Counted from the stretch's first letter, positions 52,485 to 63,570 are shown. The stretch: DNA of 64,000 bases from Choristoneura fumiferana (GCF_025370935.1 NC_133493.1:13054785-13118784); one strand, 5' to 3'. Program-made: numbers and translations. Notes: generated by a model not told the origin, from the letters alone.

Positions 52485-52632
52485 CAAGTGGCAAACGAGC
52501 AAGTGGGTCTCCTGATGGTAAGAGATCACTACCGCCCATAAACATCTGCAACACCAAGGGTATTTCAGATGCGTTGCCAACCTAGAGGCCTAAGATGGGA
52601 TACCTCAAGTGCCAGTAATTTCACCGGCTAAG
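52485..52632 (+). mobile_element. LINE 3' end family, partial copy
   Basis: GTGGCAAACGAGCAAGTGGG, TCTCCTGATGGTAAGAGATC and GATGGGATACCTCAAGTGCC, then broken after TTTCACCGGCT. Compare 41825-42108. Confidence 0.7.
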
Positions 52633-53985
52633 TGTGGGCTTATGATACAAGTATTAAGGTCAGATCTCTCTATTGTATGTAGTATCTCTTCACTATACAC
52701 AAGGTAAAAAAGGAAGGATAATGTCCTTCAAGCCTTCTAGATAAGACCGTACTCCTACCTAAAAGGCCAGCAACTCACTTGTGACTCTTCTGGTGTTGCA
52801 GGTGTCCATGGGCGACGGTAATCGGTTACCATCGGGCGATCCGTTTGCTCGTTTGCCCCCTATTCCATAGGTGATTTTCATGCTTCAAATAGTTTTATCT
52901 TCTCTGTCATTTTTTTTGTTAGCCTATTAAACTGACCAGTGCTGGGCAACTACCTCCCCTTTTTTCCGCCATACTAGAAATAGGCTCGTATCAGATAATA
53001 ATGCGTGCTTTGATGAATCAGATATTAGTGAAGGTGACTGTACTTATAAATTATCCAGGCTATAGGAAACACCATGGCCAATTGTCCAAATTACTAGGAA
53101 AGTTCCTAGGATTTTCCTATTACTATCAAACATCTGAATCAATACTCTTTATACATAAACAATGGCATCGCGTTTCCTGACAAAACATATACCGCTATGA
53201 CTATGAAAAACTATATCTTAAACTTCGAACAATGAAAATTAAACTCTGAGCTAGAAGTTATAAGGTTATTTGTGGAAGGAACTAAGGAAGAGACAAATGA
53301 CGTTTACCTCTAGATTTAAAGTCTTGCATGCAAAAAGTCTGTATGTTTTGGGAGCATTCGTTATATGTAAATTAGTCAGCGATTCAATGAAGATTTGTCA
53401 TATTTGTCGTACGGCATCTATTTGATTAAGTTAGGTAGGCAAAATATACTGATGGTTCCGTATTTCGTAATAACAGGTTAGTAATCTTTATTTTCATCAA
53501 TTAAGCTCTGAAAGTAGGTTGCATTTATCTTGAAATCCGTGTTGTAAATTCGATTTACATCTTTATGTAAGTAAATTTAAAAATCGAATTGCCCCCGTCA
53601 AGCCGGCGTTTGAATATAAGAGAGTGTTTAGATCATTTTAGCCCCAACAACTGCTCACCTGCTGCTCACCTACTGCTGCTGCAGACTTGTACTCAGCATC
53701 AGCAGTAGGGGCCAAACAAAATCGTGATCAGTTCAAAATTCCTAGCAATGAGTCCCAACTGTTGAAGTTTAAGTTACAGAATTCTAGACTCTTCTAGACT
53801 TGTTTTCCCTTTTCAGTTATTTTTTTTTTTCAAAGTTCAAAATTAGCCAGTTTTTGAATATTTTTTTTGTACGAGAAACACTCAAATTCTTTTGATGCGT
53901 CTGTAAAAATAAAAAAATACGATGTTCATGTTTACTTGCACAAAATGTTGATTGGCTTACCTACCTCTTTCTACTTCAAAAAAAA
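52633..53985. other. Unassigned intergenic sequence
   Basis: 52790-52860 is a diverged scrap of the same LINE end (GGTGTTGCAGGTGTCCATGG). A short CTGCTGCT palindrome lies at 53655-53710. No gene is recognised. Confidence 0.4.
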
Positions 53986-53996
53986 AGTCATTCTAC

Positions 53997-54332
53997 CGCA
54001 TCTCAGTCTTCTTCTTCTCTTTTAAAATATGGCTTTTCTGTCCTAATTTCGCCAGTGTCGAGGTAAACTCTCTTTGAGAGGCACGTTGTACGGTGATTGT
54101 AGTTTTTGCAACTTGATAGTAAAATTCCAGAAACCACGTGGAGACCACTTGCGCATTAAACAATGTTAGACACGAGAGCAATATAGAATTTTGGGATCAC
54201 TGTTCACTGTTAAGGTTAATCGCCGCATAAAACACTATCAAAATTATACTTCAACTAGCCAAAGAAACAGAACTAGCAAAATTAGATATTGTCTACATCC
54301 GCCATCTTCGAATGCTACAAATCGAATCCGCA
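53997..54332. repeat. ~330-bp repeat, copy 1
   Basis: Almost the reverse complement of 60541-60872. Landmarks: TCTTCTTCTTCTCTTTTAAA, AACTCTCTTTGAGAGGCACG and CATCCGCCATCTTCGAATGC. On its minus strand it starts near a GCGGATG and ends in (GAA)n, so it could be a retroposed transcript. Unknown family. Confidence 0.75.
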
Positions 54333-54503
54333 TCTCAGTCACTCACAACATTTAATGACATGTACTTATATCTAGGAGAAGAGAGAGAGAGAGAGAAATT
54401 AGAGACGTTGCGCTGTAGACGTTGCATGTGACAGAAATAGGAGGGGGGGTTATTAAAACGTTTTGGTTTGGAAGCGGTCAATCGCGAACTAACTTTATTT
54501 TTC
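54333..54503. repeat. LINE-like scrap with (GA)n
   Basis: CACTCACAACATTTAATGAC, (GA)n at 54378-54394 and AATTAGAGACGTTGCGCTGT are shared with 38450-38560. Confidence 0.55.
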
Positions 54504-54949
54504 ATCACACTTGCTCGTAAACAGTGTCGTAACATGCAGGCTACCTTGGTTGCAACCCCCCAAATAAAACCCTCGACCTTAATGTGCTTGTCATGAAGCC
54601 CAAGGTCGGTAAATGAGTCATTGCCCGTACTGATGGCGCTGCGCGCGCTGCTGCAGGACCACATGGACCACATGCACACGCACGTTGCGGCGCATGCCGA
54701 GGGAGGGGGAGGTAGAGGGCGACGCTGCCAAGAGCACAGCCTAAGGTATCGCCAATATTTGGAACAATTATATTTTTTCTTTTACAAATATAAAATTTTA
54801 CTTGCAAATGTGATAAAAACATTGTATGTCGCACGGGCGGTACTAGAATTACGAACATCGACTCATTAAAGCCCTCAGTCTTCGACTTCGGGCTTCTAAT
54901 AGACTCTCGTTCGTAATTCCTTATTTACCGCCCTTAAGACACAATGTAC
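54504..54949. repeat. ~440-bp unknown repeat, copy 2
   Basis: Nearly identical to 20082-20526, including the terminal MITE (54823-54949). On the plus strand a frame reads VLMALRALLQDHMDHMHTH, and it keeps frame across the 9-bp difference from copy 1. That hints at a captured coding piece but proves nothing. Confidence 0.75.
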
Positions 54950-55086
54950 TATTTCTCTCTCTATTGGCTTCTTCTTCAAGGGCTGCTCATTTGTTTACAT
55001 TAGGGCTGTGACGCTCGGCGGCTATCACATGCATATACCTACCATTCCTGTTTACCGATGTATACTTTATTACTGCTATGCACTCC

Positions 55087-55208
55087 AGAGGCCGATTTGC
55101 CTAACGTTTCTGACACTCGCGATCGCAACCAAATGACAGTTTTTGTATGCGAAATCTGTCATTTGATTGCGATGGAGCGTCAGCAACGCTAGGCAATACG
55201 GCCTCTGG
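55087..55208. mobile_element. Small MITE, AGAGGCCG termini
   Basis: CCAGAGGCCGATTTGCCTAA is mirrored by TAGGCAATACGGCCTCTGG, with inner arms CAACCAAATGACAG / CTGTCATTTGATTG. Related to 10726-10822. Confidence 0.8.
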
Positions 55209-55361
55209 TCTACACCTTATCGTGTCTTAAACGCAATGTTTAACTATGTGACTGTTTGTTGCCTTAGTAACAAAAAAAAGACTTCGCACAAAGTGTGCAA
55301 AAAGCGTTCTAAAAAATGTGTCGTGTCTTTGTATGTATTTGTATTAGTACTACCTATATAT

Positions 55362-56116
55362 AGCGTGTACCCGCGGCTTCGCACGCGTAAACCATTAGAT
55401 CCAGCTAGAAATTCCGGGATTTTATTGAATACCCACGGGAATTCCCAAAAATCATACCGTAGTCTTCAACTGCCGTTGCACTAAAAATAACTTCTTTTTT
55501 TTTTTTTTTTTTTTTTAATACCACGTCGGTGGCAAACAGGCATGCGGCCAGCCTGATGTTAAGCAATTACCGCCGCCTAGAAACGCTTGCAACACCCGAA
55601 GTATCACTCGCGCGTGCGTTGGCGAAGTGTAAGTAACTACGCCAAATCTCATGGCCCGTGGGAATATGGGGAAAAGTAGCCTATGTGTTATTCCAGATGT
55701 CCGCTGTCTACATCCAAAATTTCATCTGTCCAGCCGTTTTAGCGTGAAAGAGTAACAAACACACACACGCACACACATTCTCACAAACTTTCGCGTTTTT
55801 TTTTTTTTTTTATACGACTGGATGGCAAACGAGCAAGTGGGTCTCCTGATGGTAAGAGATCACCACCGCCCATAAACATCTGCAACACCAGGGGTATTGC
55901 AGACGCGTTGCCAACCTAGAGGCCTAAGATGTACCTCACGTGCCAGTAATTTCACCGGCTGTCTTACTCTCCACGCCAAAACACAACAATGCAAGCACTG
56001 CTGCTTCACGGCAGGATTAGCGAGCAAGATGGTGGTAGCAATCCGGGCGGACCTTGCACAAGGTCCTACCACCTGCAAAACCTCCACCTGCGTTTATAAT
56101 ATTAGTAGGATAATCG
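55362..56116 (+). mobile_element. Short retroelement with two nested insertions
   Basis: The host starts GCGTGTACCCGCGGCTTCGC and ends TTATAATATTAGTAGGATAA. A poly(T)-led piece (GGTGGCAAACAGGCATGCGG, 55495-55640) and a full LINE 3' end copy (55795-56085) interrupt it. Both begin with poly(T), so both are retroelement ends inserted in reverse. Confidence 0.75.
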
Positions 56117-56750
56117 AGTTCCAAAAAAATAAACGGAACCCTTTTAAATGGTTCTAAGCGTTCAACATTCAATTTCGTCATCAACTAAAGACAAAGCCGA
56201 CACAATGGCAGGCATCGGTTGAATATTAATAGATTTGTAGATTTCTGAAAACTTGTTACTGTTTTCGTTGGAAACATTATGAGTATACTGTTCCAGGTTT
56301 CTAAAGAGGATGAGTGTGTACAAAGATAAAGATTCCATTGACAAATATTTCAAACTAGGTACAGTCAAGTGCAAGAATAAGTATTTAATTTTATTCGAAC
56401 CACTCAAAAATATGTTACTACGGCCTTATTGCCTCGGAATAAGAGTCTGTGGTAAGTACTTATTTTTGAAACTTTGAATGAGTTCATATTTTACACTTGA
56501 TTGTACGTATCTATTTGCCCGCAATTTTATTTAAGATCTCAATCAATCAATAAATCAATTTATTTAAAAAAAAATGTTGCGACTTGTACAAAAATTACAT
56601 TTTATTTATTAATGGCTCCTATAGACTACGGTTCATTTTAATACCGCAATGCAATTTTTCAGTTCTTCAATACCACTTCAGTGGTCATATTGACTGTCTT
56701 TTGAAATTAGAAATGTTTTAAATTATTAGGTATTTAAATTATTAAACTTA
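56117..56750. other. Unassigned intergenic sequence
   Basis: AT-rich; open frames show no recognisable homology. Confidence 0.4.
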
Positions 56751-56751
56751 T

Positions 56752-56900
56752 ACTAGCTTTTGCCCGCGACTCCGTCCGCGTAGAAGTACGAGTATGAAAA
56801 ATAGTTTGTCCTATTCTCAGACCTACCGAATATACACAAAAAGAACATTAAAATTGGTCAAGCCGTTTCGAAGGAAGTTGATCACAAACACTGTAACACA
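56752..56900 (+). mobile_element. Short retroelement copy, truncated
   Basis: ACTAGCTTTTGCCCGCGACT, CCGTCCGCGTAGAAGTACGA and AAAATTGGTCAAGCCGTTTC. The 3' TTATAATATTAG end is missing. Confidence 0.7.
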
Positions 56901-57144
56901 AACAATTTAAATATTAGAAAGAAGATGATAGGTAGCATAAATTTCTTTGTACCATCTAGAGCACCCGCCCAGGTCATTACACCTAATCCTAATATTAAAC
57001 TTTCGGTTGTACTAATAGTCGCACTTATCTTATGTGACATTGTCCACTCTCGCGTATTTGCGATATAAGGAAGTCTCAAGTTTTGGATCCTCCCATTCAT
57101 TAAAACCACTTCCTAAACAAGAAACAAACCCATTCATTACATTA

Positions 57145-57290
57145 GTACATTGTGTCTTAAGGGCGGTAAATAAGGAATTACGAACGAGAGTCTATTAGTA
57201 GCCCGAAGTCGAAGACTGAGCTTTAATGAGTCGATGTTCGTAATTCTAATACCGCCCGTGCGACATACAATGTTTTTCATCACATTAGTA
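57145..57290. mobile_element. MITE of the ACATTGT(A/G)TCTTAAGG family, solo copy
   Basis: ACATTGTGTCTTAAGGGCGG is mirrored by CCGCCCGTGCGACATACAAT, with GGAATTACGAACGAGAGTCT inside. The same element ends both 440-bp repeats (20400-20526 and 54823-54949), reversed here. Confidence 0.8.
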
Positions 57291-57699
57291 GTAGGTAGGT
57301 ATACTTATTGTTGAAGGTCCAATAAATAAATAAAAACATAATAATTGAATGAATTATAATAATAATTGAAAATGATTACGAAACTGTGCTAACAATCAAA
57401 TATTTTTTCCAAATTAGCCATGTCACTTTTCCGACAGCTAATTCTTAAAATCGTTCGTGACTGATCATCTAAATCCGTGCAGTACCGAGAAAAGCGAGCG
57501 TGCTCAAAATAATCACCGAGCGTTAGTGATGACTCGATGACTTGAAGATTCAATGAAATTCGGGCCAAGAGTTCCCTGAAAACCCACTAAAGTCCGGCCG
57601 CGGAGCACGTAGAATTTCGTACAATGACCTTTCACTATAATGTGTCTGTCGCTAGCGCGTCGTTTACCGTCGTTCTCGCACACATGACTTTGTAAGGCC
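57291..57699. other. Unassigned intergenic sequence
   Basis: No feature recognised. Confidence 0.4.
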
Positions 57700-57972
57700 A
57701 TTGCAGGTGGTAGGAGCTTGTGCAAGGTCCGCCCGGATTGCTACCACCATCTTGCTCGCTAATCCTGCCATGAAGCAGCAGTGCTTGCACTGTTGTGTTT
57801 CGGCGTGGAGAGTAAGACAGCCGGTGAAATTACTGGCACTTGAGGTATCCCATCTTAGACCTCTAGGTTGGCAACGCATCTGCAATACCCCTGGTGTTGC
57901 AGATGTTTATGGGCGGTGGTGATCTCTTACCATCAGGAGACCCACTTGCTCGTTTTCCACCCAGTCGAATAA
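57700..57972 (-). mobile_element. LINE 3' end family copy
   Basis: GCAGGTGGTAGGAGCTTGTG to CACCCAGTCGAATAAAAAAG. It is oriented like 21418-21692, with the poly(A) on the plus strand. Confidence 0.75.
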
Positions 57973-58420
57973 AAAAGAAATTGCGCGAAATTCTTCGTGC
58001 TCCGCGACCGTAGCTCCGATCTGTCTGTTACTTCTTCCCACTTAAACCGCTAAAATGTAGGTACATGATAATATTATTTTTAATTATGTGATAGGAGGAA
58101 AATGGACCGGCGGGGCGGGTCACCTGATGGAAAGCAATCACCGCCGCCCATGGACATCTATAACATAAGCTGAGTTACGGGTGCGTTGCCGGCCCTTTGA
58201 GATCTATACTTTAGGTGTTTTATTTTAAGTCAAACTCATCAGCATCATCATCAGAGGGCAAAATTCAATTGACAATATTTCACACGATTTACAATTTATA
58301 AAAAACAAGTTAAAAAAGGTAAATACTAATCACAACACTTTCTAGACATTTTAAAATATTTAAATTAGACAAGACGCGTTAAAGTTACTGAATAAAATAA
58401 TACAAAAAGAAGCAAAAACG
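57973..58420. other. Diverged LINE scrap and unassigned sequence
   Basis: 58105-58190 (GGGCGGGTCACCTGATGGAA, CCGCCGCCCATGGACATCTA) is a diverged relative of the same LINE end. Confidence 0.5.
58414..58418 (-). terminator. RNA polymerase III terminator of tRNA-Gly
   Basis: AAAAA on the plus strand is TTTTT on the transcript strand, starting 5 nt after the tRNA 3' end. This is a minimal Pol III stop. Confidence 0.75.
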
Positions 58421-58422
58421 CG

Positions 58423-58494
58423 TGCGTTGGCCGGGAATCGAACCCGGATCAACTGCTTGGAAGGCAACTATGCTGACCATTACACCACCAACGC
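58423..58494 (-). tRNA. tRNA-Gly (anticodon TCC)
   Basis: The 72-nt minus-strand sequence starts GCGTTGGTGGTGTAATGG and ends GGTTCGATTCCCGGCCAACGC plus discriminator A. The acceptor stem GCGTTGG pairs fully with CCAACGC. The T arm CCGGG-TTCGATT-CCCGG is perfect, and the anticodon loop CTTCCAA gives TCC (complement at 58459-58461). A box GGTGTAATGG-like and B box GGTTCGATTCC are canonical. No intron. A T-run terminator follows. Unlike the tRNA-like SINE heads here, it has no retro tail and no diverged stems, so it is a real gene translating GGA/GGG codons. Confidence 0.97.
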
Positions 58495-58815
58495 CGGTGA
58501 GTGAACGGTTGAATTATGTGTTTAGATGCTACGGAGAGTATTAAGCGAGTCAGTGACTTCATTACGTCACAAGGTCGTTACACGTTTATAGCGTAAACGT
58601 GACTAATTTGCGGCATAAATCTTACAGATAGTATGTTAACAGAAACTATAGTTTTACATTTTGAAATATTTTGTTGATACTGAAGTATTTAGATTGTTAC
58701 CATGCAAATCCATTATAATTAATCATAAAATGTGAAGTGAAAGTAACTTAGCCGTCTTTCTGTCAGTTAACGTTTAAACGATATAATGAAATCGATCTCC
58801 TCGATCGCCTCCTTA
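58495..58815. other. Unassigned, upstream of the tRNA
   Basis: 5'-flanking DNA of the tRNA gene; no recognised feature. Confidence 0.4.
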
Positions 58816-58819
58816 CAGT

Positions 58820-58945
58820 GTGAAGATAGTCTGTGTCTCGGGGGATAACATTGGATAGTTTTTATCCCGGAAAATTGCATAGTTCCCGCGGGATAGCGGT
58901 AAACAAATTCTACGCGGATGATGTCGCGGGCAACATGCTAGTTAC
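58820..58945 (-). mobile_element. Short retroelement 5' fragment
   Basis: CATAGTTCCCGCGGGATAGC and CTACGCGGATGATGTCGCGG are reversed landmarks of the family. Confidence 0.65.
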
Positions 58946-59220
58946 TAACAATACATGCAAATAAAGTCGAGTAAAGGTTATTGAACACTAACTTAACCCT
59001 ACCCTAGCACCTGTCACTAATTCTTAAGGTTCCGCCACACCGCGTCGTGTGGGAAACACTTAAGGCGCTCCCAGACCGGAAGAAATTACTGCGCACAATA
59101 AAACTTAGGGATACACCCTTGCCCTAGCGACTTTCTTTTTTAAAACGACCTTGAGGGGATACCGGTTAAAAATGCATCTGGATTCTGCGTAATTTTAACT
59201 TGATTCAGTAATTATTTAAA
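58946..59220. other. Unassigned intergenic sequence
   Basis: No feature recognised. Confidence 0.4.
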
Positions 59221-59223
59221 AAT

Positions 59224-59450
59224 ATATTATTTTTTCTTGTTTTTTTAACCCCCGACGCAATAAGTTTGACCGCTATGTGGGTCTGTCTGTTTGTCTGTCT
59301 GTGGCACCGTAGGTCTTAAACGGGTGGACCGATTTGAATGCGGTTTTTTATTTGTAATCAGGTTTTCTAGCGATGTTTAATCAGATCAGCCGTTTTCGAG
59401 ATATCGAACTTTGAAGTGACAAAGTGACGAAGTCGATGTGTTTTTCTGAT
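59224..59450 (+). repeat. Dispersed repeat (CCCCCGACGCAATAAG type)
   Basis: AACCCCCGACGCAATAAGTT, a GTCTGTCTG run and GAGATATCGAACTTTGAAG. It shares its outline with the repeats at 30685 and 47380, but reversed and diverged. Confidence 0.5.
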
Positions 59451-59454
59451 CATC

Positions 59455-59765
59455 CTCATCATCATCATCATCAGCCTACAGCAGGGCACTGCTGGACATA
59501 GGTCTCTTCCATGCCGCGCCACAACACTGTCTTCAGCCCCTCGCATCCATCTGCCGCCAGCGACTCTCTTAAGTACTACGTTTTCCCGTCCGTGGTCTCC
59601 ACTCGAGGACTCGTCTGCTCCACCGTTCATCGGTCCTGCGACAGACGTGGCCAGCCCAACGCCACTTCAGCGAACTAATTCTTTGAGATAATGTGATTTC
59701 GGATTTTATCCTTCAAAGAAACCTCTAGCATTGCTCTCTCCAGAGCTCGCTGAGCGACCTTTTTC
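59455..59765 (-). mobile_element. LINE 3' end with (ATGATG)n tail
   Basis: Starts with (CATCAT)n, then CAGCCTACAGCAGGGCACTG and CTTCCATGCCGCGCCACAAC. It is the reverse of a LINE C-terminus; the minus strand encodes scraps such as GRKRSS-like basic runs but no intact frame. Confidence 0.65.
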
Positions 59766-60140
59766 TGATGCATGAGCAATATTATTGTAAAATATTATTA
59801 AAATACATTGGAACAAAGTGAAAGCAAGAACCGGATAACTCACGTCTTAAATCGAGTTTAACTCGAGATGTTTCGGGCTACGTAGTCCTTCTTGCCGGAG
59901 CAGCCGCCGAGTCGTGTTGCTGGTTTTATTTCATTAAATAAGAAGTTTCACGGTTGCATTTGAGACAGGGAACCCTAAAATGACATCTTAAAACGCCGCT
60001 CCACGACCCAACAAAAAAGTGAGACAGCGACAACTACCGTTTTTGTCCCTTTTCTATGACAAGGATGGGAATTAAACTAAATGACTGAGATAACGGTTGG
60101 TTCATTCCCGGAATACGCAAAGTATTTGGGGTTTGTTTGT
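59766..60140. other. Unassigned; possible Penelope terminal scrap
   Basis: 59845-59930 on the minus strand contains CTACGTAGCCCGAAACATCT followed by CGAGTTAAACTCG, reminiscent of the GAAAC half of Penelope terminal hammerheads. The other half is not visible. Confidence 0.35.
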
Positions 60141-60320
60141 GTGAACAAACTGCCTAAGGCTACATTTCCAATAGTGATGTGCGAGGAGGTGTTGCGAGAA
60201 ATGTGTTTTTCGTAAGCCAGTAGAAACGCCTATTATTCATAGTACAAGCTTTGCTTAGTTTGGGACTAGGTCAATTGGTGTCAAGTGGCCTGATATTTAT
60301 TTATTAATTTATTTATTTTA
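60141..60320. repeat. Decayed MITE arm and SINE tail
   Basis: 60150-60225 (AAGGCTACATTTCCAATAGT, GTGATGTGCGAGGAGGTGTT) is one arm of the family at 63346-63570. 60240-60320 (CAAGCTTTGCTTAGTTTGGG) is the 3' part of the 43050 SINE. Confidence 0.6.
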
Positions 60321-60540
60321 TACAAGTTGGGCCCTGGAACAGGAGCAGAAAATTAAACCACAACGTCGACTCTTCATCTTGAGCTAATTTAGTACTACAA
60401 CTTTTGAAAATTATTTTTTTATTATAGTCTGTGTTATAGTTTAAAGTTTATTATTGGACAAGCAATGTATTGCGAAGTCCGTCATTTTGTGACGTGACAG
60501 CAATGTCATTTAGGCTATGGATGCCGTACATTGAAAACAC
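60321..60540. other. Unassigned intergenic sequence
   Basis: No feature recognised. Confidence 0.4.
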
Positions 60541-60872
60541 TATTTAGATTCGATTTGTAGCTTTCGAAGATGGCGGATGTAGACAATATCTAATTTTGCT
60601 AGTTCTGTTTCTTTGGCTAGTTGAAGTATAATTTTCATAGTGTTTTATGCGGCGATTAACAGTGAACAGTGATCACAAAATTCTATATTGCTCTTTTTCT
60701 AACATTGTTTAATGCGCAAGTGGTCTCCACGTGGTTTCTGGAATTTTACTATCAAGTTGCAAAAACTACAATCACCGTACAACGTCCCTCTCAAAGAGAG
60801 TCTACCTCGACACTGGCGAAATTGTCCTATTAATTAGGACAGAAAAGCCATATTTTAAAAGAGAAGAAGAAG
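60541..60872. repeat. ~330-bp repeat, copy 2 (inverted relative to 53997-54332)
   Basis: Begins GATTCGATTTGTAGCTTTCG, AAGATGGCGGATGTAGAC and ends AAAAGAGAAGAAGAAGAAGA. It is very similar to copy 1 on the other strand, with a small insertion (CCTATTAATTAGGAC) near 60829. Confidence 0.75.
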
Positions 60873-61640
60873 AAGAACACTATTTAATTTGTTAACTTAA
60901 TGATAAAATTACGAAATTTTTTAAAGTTGCAAAAATAAGTAGTTCCATTTGAGTAGCAGAACCTGTGTTTCAATTTTTTGCTTCCTGTTACAGGGCCCAA
61001 CCGGTATAGCGTATAATCGGGTACGATGTGTGCCTGTGTGTCAGATAGCCGGAGAATGTAGAAAGGGTCCAAACTCCGTGATAAGAGGGGTGATAAAAGA
61101 ATAGATTAATTTTTTTGGCGCCAAAGTTCTTAGTTGGTATTTTGTTACTTCTGTAGATGACAGATTAGTTTCATAGGCTCCGTTTCCACCAGAGATGTAA
61201 GTACAAAAGTGTTTGTCATGAACCAATAGAAACGCTTCATTTACCTATTCTATTCTACGTATTCTAATACTATTTCTACGTCCTTACCTGTTTTTGGTCG
61301 AAAATTAAAAAAAAGTTAGGTTAGGTTACAGTCGTGTCAAGGTGTGAGGCGCCTCAGCCACGCGGAATAGGAGCACCGCGTAGCGGAGCTCCGTCATCTT
61401 TGAGTCAGATAATTTTAGACTACTTGCTACTTTTATTTATAAAATAATAATAAATGTTTATTTCAGATTTCATACGATCCATATAATAATTGTTAGTAAC
61501 AGAGAGGTCCTTATACAACTAAGTTAGCATAGACATTATTTAAATGCATTTTGGTCCAGTGCGCATTTTGGTGCAGGGTGTGGTTGTTTTGGTGTGGTTA
61601 TGTTTTTACATACATTTTAAGGGGACGAGCGCTGCTTATC
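60873..61640. other. Mostly unassigned; one MITE half
   Basis: 61180-61250 (GGCTCCGTTTCCACCAGAGA, AACCAATAGAAACGCTTCAT) is a half copy of the family at 63346. AGGTTAGGTTACAG is at 61318. Confidence 0.45.
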
Positions 61641-61725
61641 CTATCATCATCATCATCATCATCTCAGCCTATATATGTCCCACTGCTGGGCACAGGCCTC
61701 CTCTCAGAACAAGAGGGCTTATCCT
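61640..61725 (+). mobile_element. SINE 3' fragment, reversed tail
   Basis: (ATC)n then AGCCTATATATGTCCCACTG and CAGGCCTCCTCTCAGAACAA, the reversed extreme 3' end of the 25495 SINE family. Confidence 0.7.
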
Positions 61726-62503
61726 ATAGTACAGGTTTTTACCTATTTAGGAAGTAGAGGTCTAGTTTTAAGGAAACTTTGTAACAGATGTTTTTGATAT
61801 TATTATTAATTGACCAACCAATTTGCTTATTTCGAGGGTATTCTGGCAAAACAGAATAAGTGCAAAATTAAAAAAAAAATAGTTACATGCATAGGCATAC
61901 TCAATTTTTTCTGCTTTATTTATCTAGCAAAACCGTATAAGTGAATAAATATTGTGAACTTATCCGGCTCTGCCAGAATACCCTCGATTTGCTAGTTAAA
62001 ACCACCTGCTTCTTAGACGATTTGATACTCGCCTCGCAGGACTAAACTGGGCTTTGGGAGGGTTATGATTCAGCTTGATGTGATAATATTGTCCCTAAAA
62101 CTGTTGTCAAATGATTGGGACAGTCACCTCTCGACATGCACTTGACATCGGGACTTGGCCTACAATGCGAAAGGTCGCAGAAATTTATTAAGGGGGCTTG
62201 TCGCTTCGGTGATATTGCTTTGACAAATGATACCTCGGTTTTTTGAGGGGTTGAAACACGAATCGTTTATGATTGTGTCAATCTTTATACTTTTTTGACC
62301 ACTTCTTGAGGGGATTGATGTTCGTATGTGGGGTCAAACAACCTTTTAGTGTACCTGTTACCGCAACGTCTCCCGAGTTTTCTTACTTATCAGCTTGAGT
62401 AGAAATCCACTTAAAGTTAGAAGTTGTGATAGTTTCAAACCAATTCCTTCATAGTTCATCTCCTAAGCATGCTAATAATAAACATTGCAAACGTTTTTCT
62501 AAG
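61726..62503. other. Unassigned; one imperfect palindrome
   Basis: 61835-61990 has GAGGGTATTCTGGCAAAACA mirrored by GGCTCTGCCAGAATACCCTC, a decayed fold-back. The rest shows no recognised feature. Confidence 0.5.
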
Positions 62504-62505
62504 AA

Positions 62506-62552
<47 letters not shown>
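62504..62552. repeat. (TG)n microsatellite
   Basis: About 22 uninterrupted GT units, the longest perfect dinucleotide run in the window. Confidence 0.97.
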
Positions 62553-62557
<5 letters not shown>

Positions 62558-62982
62558 TACTCCATCATGCTAAAACAGTTAAACGGATTTGGATGAAATT
62601 TGGTACAGTCAAGGGCAAAGATATCGACACGGCCAAAGTTACAAAAATATGTATACACGACTTTATGCACTTAACATTAGGGCTGTAACGTGTATACATA
62701 TTTTTGCAACTTTGTCTGTGTCGATATCTTTGCCCTTGACTGTACCAAATTTCATCCAAATCCGTAGATGGCTGGAAGCCTGGAAAATAACACATTCACT
62801 ACTTTTTATCTCGATATTCCCAAGGGATAAGGATTAAATCTCGTAATAACAACACGATGTAACTTGATTGAGAACCTTGACGTACTTTTTGGGAATTCCG
62901 ATAAGAATTTAGTAAATCCCGGAATTTTAATTCAACTGCCTAATTTATGGATTACACGTGCGAAGCCGCGATTAAGTCTAGT
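62553..62982 (+). mobile_element. Short retroelement copy, reversed, containing a fold-back
   Basis: The outline GGATGAAATTTGGTA ... TACTTTTTATCTCGATATTC ... CACGTGCGAAGCCGCGATTA ... GTCTAGTACC has the landmarks of the family. A perfect-looking fold-back lies at 62583-62764. Confidence 0.6.
62583..62764. mobile_element. 182-bp fold-back, ~75-bp arms
   Basis: CGGATTTGGATGAAATTTGG, TACAGTCAAGGGCAAAGATA and TCGACACGGCCAAAGTTACA are mirrored to CCAAATTTCATCCAAATCCG. The loop is about 30 bp. Confidence 0.88.
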
Positions 62983-63345
62983 ACCTTATGTTAGGTTTCG
63001 CATTAGTAGTTTTGGTTTATGACCTAAAATTGAATTGAATATACATTATCGGAAATTGTTGCCTCTATTTGCATGTCTTATGGCACAACATAGCGTTGCT
63101 GAAAATGAGCTATGATATATGTCCACATTTTTTACCTTTGTTGATAAACAAAACGTTTTTGAATTTGAATTGGATGAGTAAATCCACTCATAATAATTCA
63201 ATTTAGACCCTCCGGAAATTGAATGAAGGAAGCGGAATTTTTTAAGTTGTGTGTCACGTATTTTCGATCGCGTAACTTTGGTTTCATACAAAAGTATGTG
63301 TACAACTCATTTTGATACTCCGTGTGGGGTAAACTGGACTTTTAT
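62983..63345. other. Unassigned intergenic sequence
   Basis: No feature recognised. Confidence 0.4.
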
Positions 63346-63570
63346 ATAAGGCTGTGTTTCCACCAGAGATGTGCGAGGATGTGTTGCGAGGGATGTGTTT
63401 TTTTAAACGATTTTTGAAACGCTTTATTCGCCTAACCTCGCACAGCACAGCACATCTCTGGTGGAAACAGCGGAGCGGAGCGAGGCGAGGTAAATGAAGG
63501 GTTTCTATTGGATAATGAAAAACACACTCCTCGCTACACATCCTCACACGCCGGTGGACACGGAGCCTTA
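63346..63570. mobile_element. MITE, AAGGCTGTGTTTCCACC family
   Basis: AAGGCTGTGTTTCCACCAGA at the left is mirrored by CCGGTGGACACGGAGCCTTA at the right. An inner palindrome ACCAGAGATGTGC / GCACATCTCTGGT sits off-centre, so two related fold-backs may be nested. Confidence 0.75.
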
